15,648 nt of DNA from Desulfovibrio sp. (GTDB lineage: Bacteria > Desulfobacterota > Desulfovibrionia > Desulfovibrionales > Desulfovibrionaceae), in assembly GCA_031270875.1 (NCBI GenBank), contig JAISXC010000277.1:1-15648 (forward strand), read 5' to 3'. A model generated the notes under the pieces. That model was not told where the DNA came from and did not search any database. It saw only the letters and a program-made list of their open reading frames with translations. Below are positions 14,044 to 15,648 of this stretch, one piece after another; the stretch's first letter is position 1; every line of letters starts with the position of its first letter. The position numbers and the translations under genes are program-made.

Positions 14044-14994
14044 ATGGCAGTGGAATATAAAGATTACTACAAGCTCCTGGGGGTGGATCGCGGGAGCAGC
14101 GCCGAAGATCTTTCCAAGGCGTTCAAGAAGCTTGCCCGGCAATACCATCCGGATCTCCACCCCGGGGACAAAAAATCCGAAGAAAAGTTCAAGGAGATCA
14201 ATGAGGCCTACGAGGTTCTGAAAGACCCCGAAAAACGCAGACTGTACGACAAATTGGGAGCGAACTGGCAGCACGGGCAGCAGTTTCAGGGAGAACCCGG
14301 TTTTGAGAATGTGCATTTCACGTTTAACGGCAAAAGCTTTGACGGCTCCGGCGGCTTTTCGGACTTTTTTGAAACGCTTTTCGGCGGGGCCGCCCAGGGA
14401 GGAGATTCAGGCCGGGGCGCAAGGTTCGGCCCGGATCCTTTCGGCGGTTTTTCCGCCAGGGCGCGGCGCGGACGCGACGTGGAAGCCGAGATGGTCTTGA
14501 GCCTGGAGGACGTGCAGCGCGGCGGCAGGCGCACCCTCACGTTGCGTATGGAAAAGGGCCCGCGTACGCTGGAGGTCAATGTGCCCCCCGGGATCCGCGA
14601 AGGCGCGAAGCTGCGCCTGGCGGGGCAGGGCGAGCCCGCGCCCGACGGAGGTACGCCGGGGGATCTGTTTTTGCGTGTGCGGTATCTGCCCCATCCCGAT
14701 TTCAGGACCGACGGAGACAATCTGCTGTGCGATTTGCGTCTGGCGCCGTGGGAAGCGGCGCTGGGGGGCAAAATTCCCGTCCCCACGCTGGAGGGCAATG
14801 TGGAGCTTACCATTCCGCCGGGCTCCAGTTCCGGTCGCAAATTCCGCCTGCGTTCCAGAGGGCTGGGCAGCGGTGCGAAGCGCGGCGACCTGCTTGTGAG
14901 GGTGATGATCACCGTGCCGTCGGCCTTGACGGACCAGGAGCGGGAACTCTGGCGGAAGCTCGCGGACGTGTCATCGCTCAACCCGAGAGGATAG
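14044..14994 (+). CDS. cbpA: CbpA-type DnaJ co-chaperone
   Basis: This 316-residue co-chaperone stimulates a DnaK-type Hsp70. The J domain spans about 6-72 with the invariant HPD at 35-37 and the helix KFKEINEAYEVLKD. A Gly/Phe-rich linker follows (about 75-140: GSGGFSDFF, FGGFSARA). The C-terminal substrate-binding beta domains (about 143-310) contain VNVPPGIREGAKLRLAGQG and IPPGSSSGRKFRLRSRGLG. The zinc-finger repeats (CXXCXGXG) of DnaJ itself are absent, and that, with the downstream cbpM, indicates the CbpA class. The ATG has a GAAGGGG site. It opens a three-gene block with cbpM and clpB, a usual deltaproteobacterial order. Confidence 0.93.
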   Translation: MAVEYKDYYKLLGVDRGSSAEDLSKAFKKLARQYHPDLHPGDKKSEEKFKEINEAYEVLKDPEKRRLYDKLGANWQHGQQFQGEPGFENVHFTFNGKSFDGSGGFSDFFETLFGGAAQGGDSGRGARFGPDPFGGFSARARRGRDVEAEMVLSLEDVQRGGRRTLTLRMEKGPRTLEVNVPPGIREGAKLRLAGQGEPAPDGGTPGDLFLRVRYLPHPDFRTDGDNLLCDLRLAPWEAALGGKIPVPTLEGNVELTIPPGSSSGRKFRLRSRGLGSGAKRGDLLVRVMITVPSALTDQERELWRKLADVSSLNPRG

Positions 14995-15025
14995 CGGCAT
15001 ATTACTGAAGCACGGAGGTGGAACC

Positions 15026-15304
15026 ATGACATCCGCGTTCATAACATATAAGGAATTTGTGGAGATAACCGGCGTCGCGCCGGAGCGCCTGCAAGAAATA
15101 CTTGCGCTGGGCTGGATTGAAACATCCGGTGAAGGGCAGGAATGTTCTTTCTGTGACGCGGACATATACAAAGTGCGCAAACTGGAGCGGCTTTGCGTTG
15201 ATCTCGACCTGCCTGTCGTGGGCGGCACAATTATCGTCGATCTGCTGGAGCGCGTCGACACGCTGGAAAGAACGGTCCGCCGACTGCAGGGTTTGGAGGA
15301 ATAA
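15026..15304 (+). CDS. cbpM: Chaperone modulator CbpM
   Basis: This 92-residue protein has an N-terminal MerR-like helix-turn-helix fold (YKEFVEITGVAPERLQEILALGWIE) and a C-terminal amphipathic helix (IVDLLERVDTLERTVRRLQGLE) that is probably a coiled coil. CbpM binds the J domain of CbpA and restrains its co-chaperone activity. Context strongly supports this: it starts 31 bases after cbpA with a CGGAGGTGG site and is followed by clpB. Two nearby cysteines (SFC at about 40-43, LC at about 57) are not part of an evident metal site. A MerR-family DNA-binding regulator of the heat-shock block is the alternative reading. Confidence 0.85.
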   Translation: MTSAFITYKEFVEITGVAPERLQEILALGWIETSGEGQECSFCDADIYKVRKLERLCVDLDLPVVGGTIIVDLLERVDTLERTVRRLQGLEE

Positions 15305-15325
15305 CATTTTGCGCGGAGGTGCTTT

Positions 15326-15648
15326 GTGGATATAAGCAGATTTACAGACAAATCCCGTGAGGCCGTGGGCGAAGCACAGAATATCGCCGCGGGCATGGGA
15401 CATCAGGAGACGGATGCCGAGCATCTGGCCCTGGCCCTGATCAGACAGGAAAACGGCATCGTCCCCAGAATTCTGGAGCATATGGGCGTACAGACAAAAG
15501 CCTTTGCCGTGGCGCTGGAAACGGCCCTGAACAGGCGGCCGCGCGTCTCCGGCGGCGGAACGGATCCCACCAGAATTACCGTTACGCCGCGCATGGGCAA
15601 GGTTTTGGCGGAAGCCCAGAACGAAGCCCGCCGCATGAAAGACGAATA
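15326..15648 (+). CDS. clpB: ClpB disaggregase, N-terminal domain (runs off the window)
   Basis: The frame is open from a GTG at 15326 to the window end (107 codons), beginning MDISRFTDKSREAVGEAQNI. It contains the double Clp_N repeat: AQNIAAGMGHQETDAEHLAL, and later TPRMGKVLAEAQNEARRMKD. ClpB is the ATP-dependent Hsp100 that works with DnaK and J proteins to rescue aggregated proteins, in line with the two genes before it. A GCGGAGGT site lies 6 bases before the GTG. The ATPase domains lie beyond the window, so ClpA is not formally excluded, but the DKSREA start and neighbours favour ClpB. Confidence 0.9.
   Translation, partial: MDISRFTDKSREAVGEAQNIAAGMGHQETDAEHLALALIRQENGIVPRILEHMGVQTKAFAVALETALNRRPRVSGGGTDPTRITVTPRMGKVLAEAQNEARRMKDE

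Noticed and set aside
1..15648. CRISPR arrays, tRNA or rRNA genes, transposases, attachment sites
   Set aside because: Looked for and not seen; no regular repeat-spacer pattern, cloverleaf or transposase motif in the window.

Overview
The window reads as the chromosome of a strictly anaerobic, sulfate-reducer-like deltaproteobacterium, most likely Desulfovibrionaceae. The grounds are the moderately high GC content, the tandem feoA-feoA-feoB locus with a FeoB-associated Cys-rich peptide, the tungstate (Tup) uptake operon ending in an aldehyde:ferredoxin oxidoreductase, and the cbpA-cbpM-clpB chaperone block. This placement is inference from gene content; no marker gene such as 16S rRNA is present. 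All confident genes lie on the + strand, in three blocks separated by two gene-free gaps.

Block 1 (1-5894) handles iron. The tail of an upstream gene overlaps, by ATGA, a P1B-type metal ATPase with a degenerate HMA-like N-terminus and an SCA motif in place of CPC. Next is a 139-residue protein with the same degenerate HMA-like fold and two membrane segments. FeoA, a second FeoA, FeoB and a small FeoB-associated Cys-rich membrane protein follow. The ATPase and its small partner resemble Fez (ferrosome) proteins, so the block may join ferrous iron import to iron storage in membrane compartments. The feoB gene carries an in-frame duplicated hairpin-forming repeat.

Gap 1 (5895-6507) holds small palindromes, a likely minus-strand remnant of a CgeB-type glycosyltransferase, and an AT-rich island with a 10-bp inverted repeat that may be the operator or promoter region of the next operon.

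Block 2 (6508-13681) is a tungsten operon: a diverged TupA paralogue, a MoeA fused to a periplasmic-binding-protein-like domain, a canonical TupA, TupB, TupC and an AOR-family tungstoenzyme. It runs from tungstate capture through import and insertion into pterin cofactor to the enzyme that uses it. A strong hairpin separates tupA from tupB, and tupC overlaps the AOR gene by 53 bases.

Gap 2 (13682-14043) holds a long stem-loop whose inner palindrome resembles one in gap 1, and a candidate promoter. Block 3 (14044-15648) encodes a CbpA-type DnaJ, its modulator CbpM and the N-terminal domain of ClpB, which runs off the window.
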